Source: Chloroflexia bacterium SDU3-3 (GTDB lineage: Bacteria > Chloroflexota > Chloroflexia > Chloroflexales > Roseiflexaceae). Taken from it: 64,000 bases of DNA. Below, piece by piece: positions 8,079 through 17,543 of this stretch; position 1 is the first letter of the stretch; every line of letters starts with the position of its first letter. Location of the stretch: contig WBOU01000009.1 in assembly GCA_009268125.1 (NCBI GenBank), positions 62,001 to 126,000 of the forward strand, given 5' to 3'. A model generated the notes under the pieces. The model was given only the letters and a program-made list of their open reading frames with translations, searched no databases and had not been told where the DNA came from. A program made the position numbers and the translations under genes.

Positions 8079-9329
8079 TCACGGCAGAAACTCGCGAAGC
8101 CAGTTTTTAAAACGCTCGTAGGTATTCGTCCAGCCCTCGTGGCCCTCATCGGGCGAGGACGAGAAGCTCTGGTCGGGCAGGCCGTGGCGCGCGCCCCAGC
8201 GCACCAGGCCCACGGCGGTGGCGTAGGGCGGGCTGTCGAGCGCGTCGGCCAGGCCGCCCAGGTCGCTGGGCACGCCGATCCGCACCGGCACGCCCAGCAT
8301 CTCGCGCATCAGCTCGTCGAAGCGCGGCAGCAGCGAGGTGCCGCCGGTGAGCACGATGCCTGCGGGCAGCATGCCCTCGTAGCCGCTGCGGCGGATCTCG
8401 TTGTAGATCAGCTCCACCACCTCCTCGGCACGGGCCTGGATGACCTGGTTGAGCGTCTGGCGGCTCACCTGCTGGCGCTCACCCACGGCGAAGGCCTCGA
8501 CGTCGATCAGATCCTCGGTGGTGTCCTGCGGCTCGTCGGCGATCGCCGAGCCGTACTTGAGCTTGAGGTACTCGGCGGTGTGGTAGGGCGTCTGCAGCAC
8601 CAGGGCGATGTCGTTGGTGAAGTGGTTGCCGCCCACCGCCACCACGCTGGTGTGCCAGATGCCGCCCTGCACAAACACGGCGATGTCGGTGGTGCCGCCG
8701 CCGATATCCACCAGCACCACGCCGCGATCCTTATCATCCTCGGTCAGCACGGCCTCGCCAGATGCGAGCGGCTGGAGCACCAGGTCGTCGATCTCGACCC
8801 CGCCGCGCTGCACGCTCTTGATCAGGTTCTGGATGGCCATCACCTCGCCGGTGACGATGTGGGTCTCGACCTCCAGCCGGAAGCCGCTCATGCCCACAGG
8901 GTCGCGGATGCCCGAGTTGCCATCCACGATATAGGCGCGCGGGATGACGTGGATGACCTCGCGCTGGGTGGGGATGGCAATCGCCTGGGCGTTCTCGACC
9001 GCGCGCGAGACATCCTGGCGGGTGATCTCGTGATCGTTGCGGGCCACGGCCACCACGCCGTTCGAGTTGAGCGAGGCGATGTGCCGCCCGGCCACGCCCA
9101 CATAGGCCGCGCCGATGCGGTAGCCCGAGACGCGCTCGGCCTTCTCGATGCTGGTGGCGATCGCATTCACCGCGTCGTCGATATTGACCACCACGCCTTT
9201 ATCGAGGCCCTTCGAGGGCGTCAGACCGACCCCAAGCACATTGAGCCGACCATTTGGCTGCACCTGCGCCACAATCGCGCAGACTTTTGTGGTTCCAACA
9301 TCAATGCCGACGATGGTTCGTTGAGCCAT
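8079..9329 (-). CDS. ftsA: Cell division protein FtsA
   Basis: 416 residues. Actin-fold ATPase: phosphate 1 motif IVGIDVGTTKVCAIV at the N-terminus, phosphate 2 motif VLVDIGGGTTDIAVF mid-protein and adenosine motif IVLTGGTSLLPRF near residue 330. The C-terminus FERFKNW-like segment (YERFKNWLREFLP) is an amphipathic membrane-targeting helix. It tethers FtsZ to the membrane. It lies between ftsQ and ftsZ; the ATG at 9329 has TAGGA 8 nt upstream. Confidence 0.97.
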   Translation of the reverse strand: MAQRTIVGIDVGTTKVCAIVAQVQPNGRLNVLGVGLTPSKGLDKGVVVNIDDAVNAIATSIEKAERVSGYRIGAAYVGVAGRHIASLNSNGVVAVARNDHEITRQDVSRAVENAQAIAIPTQREVIHVIPRAYIVDGNSGIRDPVGMSGFRLEVETHIVTGEVMAIQNLIKSVQRGGVEIDDLVLQPLASGEAVLTEDDKDRGVVLVDIGGGTTDIAVFVQGGIWHTSVVAVGGNHFTNDIALVLQTPYHTAEYLKLKYGSAIADEPQDTTEDLIDVEAFAVGERQQVSRQTLNQVIQARAEEVVELIYNEIRRSGYEGMLPAGIVLTGGTSLLPRFDELMREMLGVPVRIGVPSDLGGLADALDSPPYATAVGLVRWGARHGLPDQSFSSSPDEGHEGWTNTYERFKNWLREFLP

Positions 9330-9376
9330 AGCAACATCCTACGGATGACTGGAGAAGGGCAGCGGCCTCGCGGCGC

Positions 9377-10588
9377 TCAGCCTTCATTACGGTAATACGG
9401 TGTCTGTGGCCGTAGATCGAGTAGTGTAAATACCGATCCGTCTTTTAGCAAACGATCCAGCACGACCAATTTCTCATCGAGCCGTTCGCTCGTTCCAAAG
9501 ATGATCGTCTTGTTGTCGGGGGCCAGCACGTAGACCCCCTTATCATCCGACCAGTTGATACTGATCGGCTGCACCCCAGTCTCGGGCGTGAGCCGCAGGG
9601 CCAGCGCGTTGGCGAGGCTCAGGGCGTCGCTGTCGACGTAGTCGTTGGGCTTGAGCGCCTGGGCGCTGTGGTCCTCGATCACCAGCGTGTCGCTCACGGC
9701 GGCGGTCGGGTCGGCGTCGCCCAGCACGCGCCCCGAGGCATCCACAAAGAACAGGCTGCCGCCGTTCTTCCAGCGGATCTGGGGCCGCCGCTCGACCACA
9801 TCCACCAGCAGGGTGTCGGGCAGGGCCACGCTGGCGCTGGCGTCGGCGATGTAGGCGCTGGCCTTGAGCCGACGCACCACCTCGGCGGTGTCCACATACC
9901 AGATCGACTGCTCGAAGGCATCGGCCTGCTTGATCACATCGGCTGGCTTCATCACCTCTGCGCCATCCACCTGCACGTTCTGCACCGTGAAGCGGTTGTT
10001 GGTGAAGATGTAGACGATGCTGAAAAGCGAGACCACCAGCAGCGCAGCGCTAGCCACGTGGCCGCTGGCCACCCACTCGGCCAGGGTGTGGCGCGGCCCC
10101 GGCGTGGCGGCCTCGGCGGCGGCGGGCCTGCGGCGCGGCCCTGGCCTGGCCCCCAGGGGCTGCGAGCGCAGCTTGGGTGTGGCGGCCTCGGCGGCCTTGC
10201 GCGGCCTCGCGGGCTTGGGCGCGGCCCCAGCGGCGGGGGTCGCGTGGTCGCCGCCCCTGGGCGGGGCGCTGACCGCCACCGCGTGGTCGCCGCCCTTGCG
10301 CGTGCGGGGCGCGGCGGGCTTGGTGCTCTCGGCTACCGCCTTGGTGCTCTCATCCGCCGCCTTGGGGGCGCGCGCCCTGGTGGGGCGGGGCGCGTCGCCT
10401 GGCGCGGCGGGCGGGGCCGCGCGCGGGCGTGGCGGGCGGGGGCGGGCGGGCTTGGCGCTCTCGGCTGCCGCCTCCTTCTCGCGCCGCCGCGCCTCCACGC
10501 GGTCGCGGGCCGTCAGCGGGCTGTGCTCGGGGTGCACCGCGCCATCGGCGGGCTGCTCGCTCTGTGGTTTTTTGCGCCTCTGCTCCAT
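9377..10588 (-). CDS. ftsQ: Cell division protein FtsQ/DivIB
   Basis: 403 residues. An unusually long N-terminal cytoplasmic region (~175 residues) is rich in Pro, Ala, Arg and Lys and looks disordered. One transmembrane segment follows (VASAALLVVSLFSIVYIF), then a POTRA domain starting FTVQNVQVDGAEVMKPADVIKQA and the FtsQ beta domain (DTLLVDVVERRPQIRWKNGGSLFFVDASGRVL). It is a bitopic divisome protein that links FtsA/FtsZ to septal wall synthesis. It starts 8 nt after the ddl stop, so translation may be coupled. Confidence 0.93.
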   Translation of the reverse strand: MEQRRKKPQSEQPADGAVHPEHSPLTARDRVEARRREKEAAAESAKPARPRPPRPRAAPPAAPGDAPRPTRARAPKAADESTKAVAESTKPAAPRTRKGGDHAVAVSAPPRGGDHATPAAGAAPKPARPRKAAEAATPKLRSQPLGARPGPRRRPAAAEAATPGPRHTLAEWVASGHVASAALLVVSLFSIVYIFTNNRFTVQNVQVDGAEVMKPADVIKQADAFEQSIWYVDTAEVVRRLKASAYIADASASVALPDTLLVDVVERRPQIRWKNGGSLFFVDASGRVLGDADPTAAVSDTLVIEDHSAQALKPNDYVDSDALSLANALALRLTPETGVQPISINWSDDKGVYVLAPDNKTIIFGTSERLDEKLVVLDRLLKDGSVFTLLDLRPQTPYYRNEG

Positions 10589-10596
10589 GTGCTGCG

Positions 10597-11691
10597 CTAG
10601 GCCTTGGGGTGGCGCTCAAGCGCCAGCTCGATCAGCCGATCCAGCAGGGCGCTGTAGCTCAGGCCGCTGGCCTCCCACATCTTGGCGTACATGCTCAGCG
10701 GGGTGAAGCCCGGCATGGTGTTGACCTCGTTGATGTAGAGCGCGCCAGTGTCCTTGTCCATCAGGAAGTCAACGCGGGCCAGCCCAGCGCCGTCGATCGC
10801 CTTGAAGGCCAGCACCGCCAGCGACTTAATCTCCTCCATCTGCGCGGGCGTGATCGGCGCGGGGATGAGGATCTGCGACTCGCCAGCCAGGTATTTGGCC
10901 TCGTAGTCGTACCACTCCTTCGACGAGACCACCTCGCCGGGCACGCTGGCCTCGGGGGTGTCGTTGCCCAGCACGCTGATCTCCAGCTCGCGCACGTTCA
11001 GGCCCTGCTCCACCACGATCCGGCGGTCGTAGCTGGCGGCCAGGCGCAGGCCCTCGGCAAGCTCCTCGCGGGTTTTGGCCTTGGAGATGCCCACGCTGCT
11101 GCCCATGTTGGCGGGCTTGACGAACATCGGGTAGCGCAGCTGCGACTCAAGGGTATCGAGCGTGGCCTCGGGGGCGGCCTGCCAGTCGACGCGGCGGACA
11201 AAGGCCCAGGGCACCTGCGCCAGCCCGGCGGCGGCAAAGGCGGCCTTCATCATGGCCTTGTCCATGCCCACCGAGGATGCCAGCACGCCGCAGCCCACAT
11301 AGGGGATGCCCGCCAGCTCGAAGAGGCCCTGCACGGTGCCATCCTCGCCGCGCGGCCCGTGGAGCACAGGGAAGACCACATCCAGCGGGGCCTGCGAGGA
11401 TTCGAGCAGGAAGCCCAGGCTGCTAGTGGAGGCGGCCAGCGCACTGGTGGGGGCGGCGCTGGGCGCGGCCTGGGGGCCGCCGGGCAGCAGCGCGGCGTCG
11501 GCCAGCGACTCGATCTGGGCGGGGGCCTGCTCGCCAGCGATCCAGCGGCCATCCTTGGTGATGCCGATCGGCAGCACCTCATATTTCTCACGGTCGAGCG
11601 CGCCGAGCACCGCCCGCGCCGACACAATCGAGACCTCGTGCTCACCCGACTGGCCGCCAAACAGAACGCCAACCCGTATTTTCTCGGACAT
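10597..11691 (-). CDS. ddl: D-alanine--D-alanine ligase
   Basis: 364 residues with ATP-grasp features: [19 protein letters not shown] at the N-terminus, [53 protein letters not shown] (ATP-binding loop), [10 protein letters not shown] (omega loop with the Tyr typical of D-Ala-D-Ala rather than D-Lac ligases) and [12 protein letters not shown] (metal-binding Glu/Asn). It makes the D-Ala-D-Ala dipeptide used by MurF. An Ala/Ser/Pro insert lies around residues 75-90. The start has AAGGG 9 nt upstream. Confidence 0.96.
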   Translation of the reverse strand: MSEKIRVGVLFGGQSGEHEVSIVSARAVLGALDREKYEVLPIGITKDGRWIAGEQAPAQIESLADAALLPGGPQAAPSAAPTSALAASTSSLGFLLESSQAPLDVVFPVLHGPRGEDGTVQGLFELAGIPYVGCGVLASSVGMDKAMMKAAFAAAGLAQVPWAFVRRVDWQAAPEATLDTLESQLRYPMFVKPANMGSSVGISKAKTREELAEGLRLAASYDRRIVVEQGLNVRELEISVLGNDTPEASVPGEVVSSKEWYDYEAKYLAGESQILIPAPITPAQMEEIKSLAVLAFKAIDGAGLARVDFLMDKDTGALYINEVNTMPGFTPLSMYAKMWEASGLSYSALLDRLIELALERHPKA

Positions 11692-11810
11692 GAGACAAAC
11701 CCTTCGTATCAGAGCATACAGAAGCGCCAGGCCCCTGTGGATGAGAAAGCGATCTCAAAACGATCCGCTCACTGAGAAGGCTACCACACAAGGGCATATT
11801 CTGCACGCCG

Positions 11811-12695
11811 CTAGCGCATGATCTGCACCTCTAGCTCCAGATCCAGGCCAAACTCGGCCCGCACGCGCTCGCGGGCCATGTCGATCAGGGCCAGCACATC
11901 GGCGCTGGTGGCCCCGCCCATGTTGATGATGTAGTTGGCGTGGCGCTCGGCGATCTGGGCGTTGCCCACGCGCGCACCCTTCAGGCCCGCCGCCTCGATC
12001 AGGCGGCCCGCGCTGTCGCCGGGCGGGTTCTTGAACACGCTGCCGCACGACTGGCCGTGGGGCGTCTTGGCGCGGCGCTGGACCGAGGTCTCGGCCATGG
12101 TGCGGGCCAGCTCCTGCGGGTCGGCGCGGCGCATGGCGAACTCGGCGGCCAGGATGATCGGGCGCTGGCTGGCCGAGGCCGCGCTGCGCTTGAGCGCGCT
12201 GGTGCGGTAGCCATAGCCCAGCTGCTCGACCGGCCACTCCTCGATCTGGCCGCCCGACCACAGCCAGGCGCGGCGCAGCACGGCGGCCACGCTGCCGCCG
12301 TAGCAGCCCGCGTTGCCGTAGATAGCCCCGCCGATGGTGCCCGGCAGGCCCTCGGCCCACTCTAGCCCGGCGTAGCCCTGGTGGGCCAGCTTGCGGGCGG
12401 TGCCCGCCATGGGCGCGCCGGCATCCACCCGCGCCAGCACGGTGTCGCCCTGCTCGTCGATCTGGGTGGCGCTGGCGCGGTAGCGCAGCACCAGGCCCGG
12501 GAAGCCCTCATCTAGGGCCAGCAAGTTGGAGCCACCGCCCAGCAGGAACACCGGCAGATCGCGCTGGGCAGCCCAGCCGAGCAGAGATGCAAGCTCGGCT
12601 GGGCTGCTGGCGTCGGCGCGGTAGCGGGCGGGGCCGCCGATCTTCCACGATGTGTAGCGCGATAGCGCTTCTTGTTCCGAAATAATCAGTTCCAT
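11811..12695 (-). CDS. murB: UDP-N-acetylmuramate dehydrogenase (UDP-N-acetylenolpyruvoylglucosamine reductase)
   Basis: 294 residues. The N-terminal SRYTSWKIGGPARY and LGGGSNLLALDEGF are FAD-binding motifs of MurB; GLEWAEGLPGTIGGAIYGNAGCYGG carries the conserved GxPGTxGGAxxxNAG signature. GQSCGSVFKNPPGDSAGRLIEAAGLKG holds the catalytic Ser region of type II MurB. It reduces enolpyruvyl-UDP-GlcNAc with NADPH to UDP-MurNAc. It lies between a TPR gene and ddl. Confidence 0.96.
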   Translation of the reverse strand: MELIISEQEALSRYTSWKIGGPARYRADASSPAELASLLGWAAQRDLPVFLLGGGSNLLALDEGFPGLVLRYRASATQIDEQGDTVLARVDAGAPMAGTARKLAHQGYAGLEWAEGLPGTIGGAIYGNAGCYGGSVAAVLRRAWLWSGGQIEEWPVEQLGYGYRTSALKRSAASASQRPIILAAEFAMRRADPQELARTMAETSVQRRAKTPHGQSCGSVFKNPPGDSAGRLIEAAGLKGARVGNAQIAERHANYIINMGGATSADVLALIDMARERVRAEFGLDLELEVQIMR

Positions 12696-12754
12696 ATCTA
12701 TCCGAAGTCACTCGCGCTGGCAATAGGCAAAAAGTCCGGCATCGGCCCCAAAAC

Positions 12755-14032
12755 CTAGCGATCCACACTATCCATGGCCATATAGCCCAGCCGCCTGCGC
12801 AGCGCCGCCGCCTCCTCGGCGTGGCCGAGGCCCTGGCGGATGCGCAGGGCCTCGGCCCAGGCCCGCTCGGCGGCATCCTGCGACTCGGATGCCTGCAGCA
12901 GGTCGCCCTGGTGCTCCAGGGTGCGGGCCAGGGCCACCTGGTCGCCGGTGTGCTGGGCCAGGGCCAGGGCGCGGCGGTAGTAGCCGCCCGCCTCGGCGTA
13001 GCGCCGCAGGGCCACGTAGGCGTCGCCCAGGTGCAGCAGCGACACGTGCTGGCCGCGCACGTTCTGGGTCTGCTCCTCAAGGGCGCGGGCGCGCTCGTAG
13101 TGCTCGATGGCGCGGTCGGTGTGGCCCAGGCGCTGCGCCACCATGCCCAGCAGGCTGTTCGAGCGGGCCAGGCCCACGGTGTCGCCGATCTGCTCGCGGA
13201 TGAGCAGGCCCTCCCGCCCAACCAGCTCGGCCTCATCCATGCGGCCCTCGGCCAGCAGGGCCAGCGCGATCTTATCCTTCAGCATGGCCTGCCCCAGCGG
13301 GCTGGCGCGGCCCTGCTCTAGGCCCAGTGCCTTCTGGTAGAACACCAGCGCCTCGCGCGAGGCCGCCAGGGCGCGGTAGACATCACCCATGCCGGTGAGC
13401 ACACGGGCCAGCTTGATGCGGTCGTCGGCCTGCACGTGCTCTTCTTGGGCGGCCTGAAGGCCCTCTAGGGCTTCCATATGCCTGCCCTGGAGCTGGTAGA
13501 CCTTGGCCAGGTGGAAGTGCACCTCGGCCTCGACCGCTCCGGCGTCCTCGGTCTCGGCCAGGGCCAGGGCCTCGGCCAGCGTCATCTCGGCCTGGGGCAG
13601 CTGGTTCAGCTCGCGCTGCATGCGGCCCAGCGCCACCAGCGCGTGGGCCTGGGCCTGCCTGCCGCCGTGCTGGCGGGCGGCGCGCACCATGCGCTCGGCG
13701 TAGCCCAGCGCCTCGCGGTACTGCCCGCCGAACTCGAGCACGGCCAGCGCCGCGCTGTAGGCCCGCAGCTCGTAGGCGCGGCGCTTCTGCAGCTTCTCCA
13801 TATATTCTAGGGCGCGCTCGACCCAGCGCCGCGCAGAGGCGAAGTCGAGCTGGGCGATCATGGCCTCGGCCACAGCGATCGCGCCATCCACCGCCGCCCC
13901 GAACTCGCCAGCCTGCACCCAGTGCCAGACCAGAGTCTCGCGCCAGCCTGCGGGCGCGTGTGCATCCACCGCGTAGCGCGCCATCATCTCGCGGGCGACT
14001 TTGCGGTGGAATACTGCTCCGTCATCGCTCAT
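12755..14032 (-). CDS. Tetratricopeptide repeat protein
   Basis: 425 residues made almost entirely of TPR-type helical pairs (ASREALVFYQKALGLEQGR, GHTDRAIEHYERARALEEQ, RYAEAGGYYRRALALAQHTGD). There is no signal peptide or transmembrane segment. The N-terminal ~60 residues (HAPAGWRETLVWHWVQAGEFGAA) resemble the start of the TPR arrays in bacterial MalT/LuxR-like or AfsR-like regulators, but no DNA-binding domain is present. It is an uncommon insertion in a dcw cluster, between murC and murB, with its own AAAGG site 8 nt before the ATG. The function is unknown. Confidence 0.8.
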   Translation of the reverse strand: MSDDGAVFHRKVAREMMARYAVDAHAPAGWRETLVWHWVQAGEFGAAVDGAIAVAEAMIAQLDFASARRWVERALEYMEKLQKRRAYELRAYSAALAVLEFGGQYREALGYAERMVRAARQHGGRQAQAHALVALGRMQRELNQLPQAEMTLAEALALAETEDAGAVEAEVHFHLAKVYQLQGRHMEALEGLQAAQEEHVQADDRIKLARVLTGMGDVYRALAASREALVFYQKALGLEQGRASPLGQAMLKDKIALALLAEGRMDEAELVGREGLLIREQIGDTVGLARSNSLLGMVAQRLGHTDRAIEHYERARALEEQTQNVRGQHVSLLHLGDAYVALRRYAEAGGYYRRALALAQHTGDQVALARTLEHQGDLLQASESQDAAERAWAEALRIRQGLGHAEEAAALRRRLGYMAMDSVDR

Positions 14033-14139
14033 GCGTACTGCCTTTACTTGGGCATCTCTACCATATCCGGGTGAAATCTGCTCTCATCCATGATATGACT
14101 TTGGCCCATGACAGGGCAGTGGGCAAGATGACCGTTGTA

Positions 14140-15549
14140 TTACAGCTGCCCAGCGCGTCGCGCCAGAATGAGCGATCCGACCGCGTGGCCATCGCCAGCG
14201 CCCAGCGTCAGCAGCACATCGCCGGGGCGCAGCAGCGCCGCGATCGCCTCGGCGGCCTGGGCCACGCTGCCCGCCGCCGCCACATCCGGGTGGTGGATGC
14301 GGGCCACCAGCTGCTCGCTGCTGACGCCCAGGGTGTTCTGCTCGCGGGCGGCGTAGATATCGCCCACGCGCAGCACATCGGCGTCGCCAAACGCGTCGGC
14401 CCAGTCATCCAGCAGCGCCGCTGTGCGCGAGTAGGTGTGGGGCTGCAGGTAGACCACCAGCCGACGGCCAGGGAAGCGGCTGCGGGCCGCCTGGAGCGTG
14501 GCGCGCACCTCGCTGGGGTGGTGGGCGTAGTCATCCACCACATCCACGCCGCCCGCCGCACCCTTGTGCTCGAAGCGGCGGTCTGCGCCGTGGTAGGCGG
14601 CCAGGCCCTCGGCGATGGCCTGCGGGCCGACGCCCAGCGCCACAGCGGCGGCCAGCGCGCCCATGGCGTTGCGCACGTTGTGCTGGCCATACAGCCCCAG
14701 CAGGAAACGGCCCAGGCTGCGGGTGGCGAATGTGCGCTGGTCGTAGCGCCACACATCGAAGGATGTGCCCTCGGCGTCAGCGCGCACGGCGGTGGCGCTC
14801 CAGTCGAGCAGGGCACGCCTGCACGAGACCGGGTCGCTGCCCAGCGCCTCGTCGATGCCGTAGAGCGTGGTGCCCTCGCCGCCCACGGCCCGCAGCGCGC
14901 CCTCGTCGTCGCCGCAGGCGATCACGCGGCGGCGGTCGGGCACGGCGCTGGCGAAGGTGCGGAACGCCTCGTCGTACTCGGCCTGGGTGGGGTAGATGTC
15001 CACATGGTCCCACTCGACATTCGTCACCACGGCCAGCGCGGGCGTGAGCGCCAGGAAGGTGCGGTCGTACTCATCGGCCTCCAGCACCAGCGGCGCGGCG
15101 GGGTCGCCCCAGCGGGCGTTGGTGCCCAGCGCGGGCACATCCGCGCCCACCACAAAGCCGGGGTCGCGGCCATCCTTCAGCAGGATGAGGCTGAGCAGCG
15201 CGGTGGTGGTGGTCTTGCCGTGGGTGCCCGCCACCGCGATCACATCGCGCTGGGCCGACCACTCGCGCCAGAGGTCGGCGCGCTTCTGCACGGGGATGCC
15301 CGCCGCCCGCGCCGCCGCCAGCTCCACGTGGTCGGGCCGCGCGGCGGATGTGGTGAGCACCACATCGGCCCCGCGCACAAACGCGGGGTCGTGCCCCTGG
15401 TGCACGGTAGCGCCCCGCGCGGCCAGGGCGGCGGTCAGCGCGTTCTGCTGCGGGTCGGAGCCGCTGACCGCGTGCCCCTGGTCGAGCAGCACATTGGCGA
15501 TGGCGCTCATGCCCGCCCCGGCGATGCCGATGATATGATAGTGAGCCAC
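14140..15549 (-). CDS. murC: UDP-N-acetylmuramate--L-alanine ligase
   Basis: 469 residues. N-terminal HIIGIAGAGMSAIANVLLDQG is the MurC Rossmann signature, GTHGKTTTTALL the ATP P-loop, EADEYDRTFL the catalytic acid motif, VTNVEWDHVDIY the carbamylated-Lys/His region, and DDYAHHPSEVRATLQAA the C-terminal domain signature. It adds L-Ala to UDP-MurNAc. The start is GTG (15549), with AGGA 11 nt upstream; it follows the membrane-protein gene by 12 nt. Confidence 0.96.
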   Translation of the reverse strand: MAHYHIIGIAGAGMSAIANVLLDQGHAVSGSDPQQNALTAALAARGATVHQGHDPAFVRGADVVLTTSAARPDHVELAAARAAGIPVQKRADLWREWSAQRDVIAVAGTHGKTTTTALLSLILLKDGRDPGFVVGADVPALGTNARWGDPAAPLVLEADEYDRTFLALTPALAVVTNVEWDHVDIYPTQAEYDEAFRTFASAVPDRRRVIACGDDEGALRAVGGEGTTLYGIDEALGSDPVSCRRALLDWSATAVRADAEGTSFDVWRYDQRTFATRSLGRFLLGLYGQHNVRNAMGALAAAVALGVGPQAIAEGLAAYHGADRRFEHKGAAGGVDVVDDYAHHPSEVRATLQAARSRFPGRRLVVYLQPHTYSRTAALLDDWADAFGDADVLRVGDIYAAREQNTLGVSSEQLVARIHHPDVAAAGSVAQAAEAIAALLRPGDVLLTLGAGDGHAVGSLILARRAGQL

Positions 15550-15561
15550 GTTGGTTTTGTC

Positions 15562-16197
15562 CTAGCCCTTCCAGATGTTCGGCAGCCGCAGCACCGCCAG
15601 CACGCCCAGCACCAGCAGAATGACCACCAGCATGGTCGGCACCAGGCCCAGCAGCACCTCGGGGTTCTGGAAGGTCGGCACCGAGATCGTCAGGCCCTCG
15701 GGCGGGATGGTGGGGTCGTCGCGCAGCAGCCGAAAGGAGTCGAGAAAATTATTCAGCGCGAGGAACCAGAAGAACAGCGTCGATCCGCCGAAGGCCACGC
15801 CCATCAGGCGGCCCGCCGTGGTCTTCACGCCGCGCGCCTTGCCGCCCTCGTAGGCCCAGCCGTAGCGCGTGTTGTAGACCAGGAAGGTGAGCAGCGCGAA
15901 CAGCGCCATCCGCGTCAGCAGAAAGCGCCCGCTGTCGGGCGTGCCGAACAGATCGGTGGATGTGGGCAGCGAGAAATCCCCGCCGACCATGACGCGAAAG
16001 ATTCTGGGGATCAGGACAATCAGCTGGCTGACCAGATCCATAAACTGCTCGGGGAAGATCACCGTAGCCAGCAGAACCAGCGCCATGCCCAGGGTGTAGC
16101 CAACCTCGATCCAGAAGCCGCGCTTCCAGCCGATGTACGCGCCGAATGCTACCAACGGTAGTAAAAGCGACTGATAGCTCTCGAATGTAAAACTCAT
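15562..16197 (-). CDS. Polytopic membrane protein of unknown function
   Basis: 211 residues with about four hydrophobic segments: LLLPLVAFGAYIGWKRGFW, VGYTLGMALVLLATVIFP, LFALLTFLVYNTRYGW and TMLVVILLVLGVLAVLRL. The opening resembles the layout of CvpA-like membrane proteins but no diagnostic motif is seen. Its ATG overlaps the murG stop (ATGA), so it is translationally coupled to murG, and murC follows 12 nt later. The position suggests a role in envelope assembly, which is inference only. Confidence 0.7.
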   Translation of the reverse strand: MSFTFESYQSLLLPLVAFGAYIGWKRGFWIEVGYTLGMALVLLATVIFPEQFMDLVSQLIVLIPRIFRVMVGGDFSLPTSTDLFGTPDSGRFLLTRMALFALLTFLVYNTRYGWAYEGGKARGVKTTAGRLMGVAFGGSTLFFWFLALNNFLDSFRLLRDDPTIPPEGLTISVPTFQNPEVLLGLVPTMLVVILLVLGVLAVLRLPNIWKG

Positions 16198-17543
16198 CGC
16201 TCCGTCCTCGTGCTTGTCGCCAGAGCGTGCAGCAGCGTCGCGAGGCGGCGGGCCGCATCCGGGCGGGCCAGCGCGCGGCTACAATCTGACATGCGTGAAC
16301 GTTCCTCCGGGGCCAGAAGCAGGTGCCGAACCTCTCGAAAGAGAGGGCCATCCTCCGGGCGGCCCGATCCGAGCATCGCGGCATCCTGAACCTTCACCGC
16401 CGCGCCACGCGAGACCAGGTAGTCAGCATTCTCATCCTGATGCACGAACGGGTACGGCACAAGCACCGCCGGCAGCGCGGCGGCTGGCAGCTCGGCCATG
16501 GTGGAAGCGCCGCTGCGACAGACCGCTAGGTCGGCAGCGCCAAACGCGTCAAGCATCCTGGGCGTGTTTGAATCCTCCCCCTTGCCGCTATGCAGGTACT
16601 CGTAGAGCCGGTAGCGGGCCTGCAGCTCGGCGGGCATAGCCCCGGCAGCCTCGCGCAGGAACTGGTCGTCGCCCTCGCGCCCGCACACGTGGATGATCTG
16701 GCAGATCGGCAGCAGGTGGGGCAGCAGCGCCGCGATCGCCTGGTTCACGCTGCGCGCGCCCCGGCTGCCGCCATACACAAACAGGATCGGCAGGTCGCCG
16801 CTCAGGCCGAACGCCGCGCGGCAGGCCGCGCGCTGCCGGGCCAGGCCGAACAGATCCTGCCGCACCGGGTAGCCCGTGACCACCACCTTGCGATGGATAC
16901 TCTCGATCGCGCGGTTGTCATTAATATACTCGTCCAGGCGCAGATCATCCACAGGCATCTGGAAATATCGCCCAGAATCCTCGACATTGCAGGCCACCAC
17001 GGTGGCGATCTTGGCCAGCGAGCGCACCGCCAGGCCGGGCACCACATCCGGCAGGTAGATCACCGTGGGGATGCCCACCGTGCGCGCGGCCACAAACAGC
17101 GGCACGCACACATAGCCGCCCGTGCCTAGGATGGCGCTAGGCCGCAGCTCGCGCAGCAGCCTGCGGGCCTCGATGGTGCCCTGCGACAGCAGCAGACTGT
17201 TGCGAGCCAGCACCAGCGGGTTGCGCCCGCGCACCGCCGCCGCCGTGATCGCGCGGAACGGCAGGTCGCTCTCGCGCGCCACCAGGCCCGACTCCATGCC
17301 ATCGGCGCTGCCCACGTAGACCACGCGCGGCGGCTCGGCCCACAGCGCGCTAGGGGGTACGATCTCGCCTGCTGGGCTGGGCCGCCCGCTGGGCGACGCG
17401 GGGGCGCGCTGCGGGGCGGGCGCTTGCTCGCGCAGGGCCTCGGCGACCGCCAGGGCTGGGTAGACGTGCCCCCCGGTCCCGCCACCACACAGCAACAGTG
17501 TTCGCGAGGCTTTCTGACGTTCTGCGGACGATTGGGATGCCAT
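16194..17543 (-). CDS. murG: UDP-N-acetylglucosamine--N-acetylmuramyl-(pentapeptide) pyrophosphoryl-undecaprenol GlcNAc transferase
   Basis: 449 residues. The G-loop LLCGGGTGGHVYPALAVAEAL opens the N-domain; ILGTGGYVCVPLFVAAR is the second G-loop; FVYGGSRGARSVNQAIAAL begins the C-domain; CRSGASTMAEL and PYPFVHQDENADYL form the UDP-GlcNAc site. It converts lipid I to lipid II at the inner membrane face. A Pro/Ala-rich insert of about 35 residues follows the first helix. The start at 17543 is chosen for AGGAGA 8 nt upstream. The first 194 nt overlap the 3' end of ftsW in another frame. Confidence 0.94.
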   Translation of the reverse strand: MASQSSAERQKASRTLLLCGGGTGGHVYPALAVAEALREQAPAPQRAPASPSGRPSPAGEIVPPSALWAEPPRVVYVGSADGMESGLVARESDLPFRAITAAAVRGRNPLVLARNSLLLSQGTIEARRLLRELRPSAILGTGGYVCVPLFVAARTVGIPTVIYLPDVVPGLAVRSLAKIATVVACNVEDSGRYFQMPVDDLRLDEYINDNRAIESIHRKVVVTGYPVRQDLFGLARQRAACRAAFGLSGDLPILFVYGGSRGARSVNQAIAALLPHLLPICQIIHVCGREGDDQFLREAAGAMPAELQARYRLYEYLHSGKGEDSNTPRMLDAFGAADLAVCRSGASTMAELPAAALPAVLVPYPFVHQDENADYLVSRGAAVKVQDAAMLGSGRPEDGPLFREVRHLLLAPEERSRMSDCSRALARPDAARRLATLLHALATSTRTER

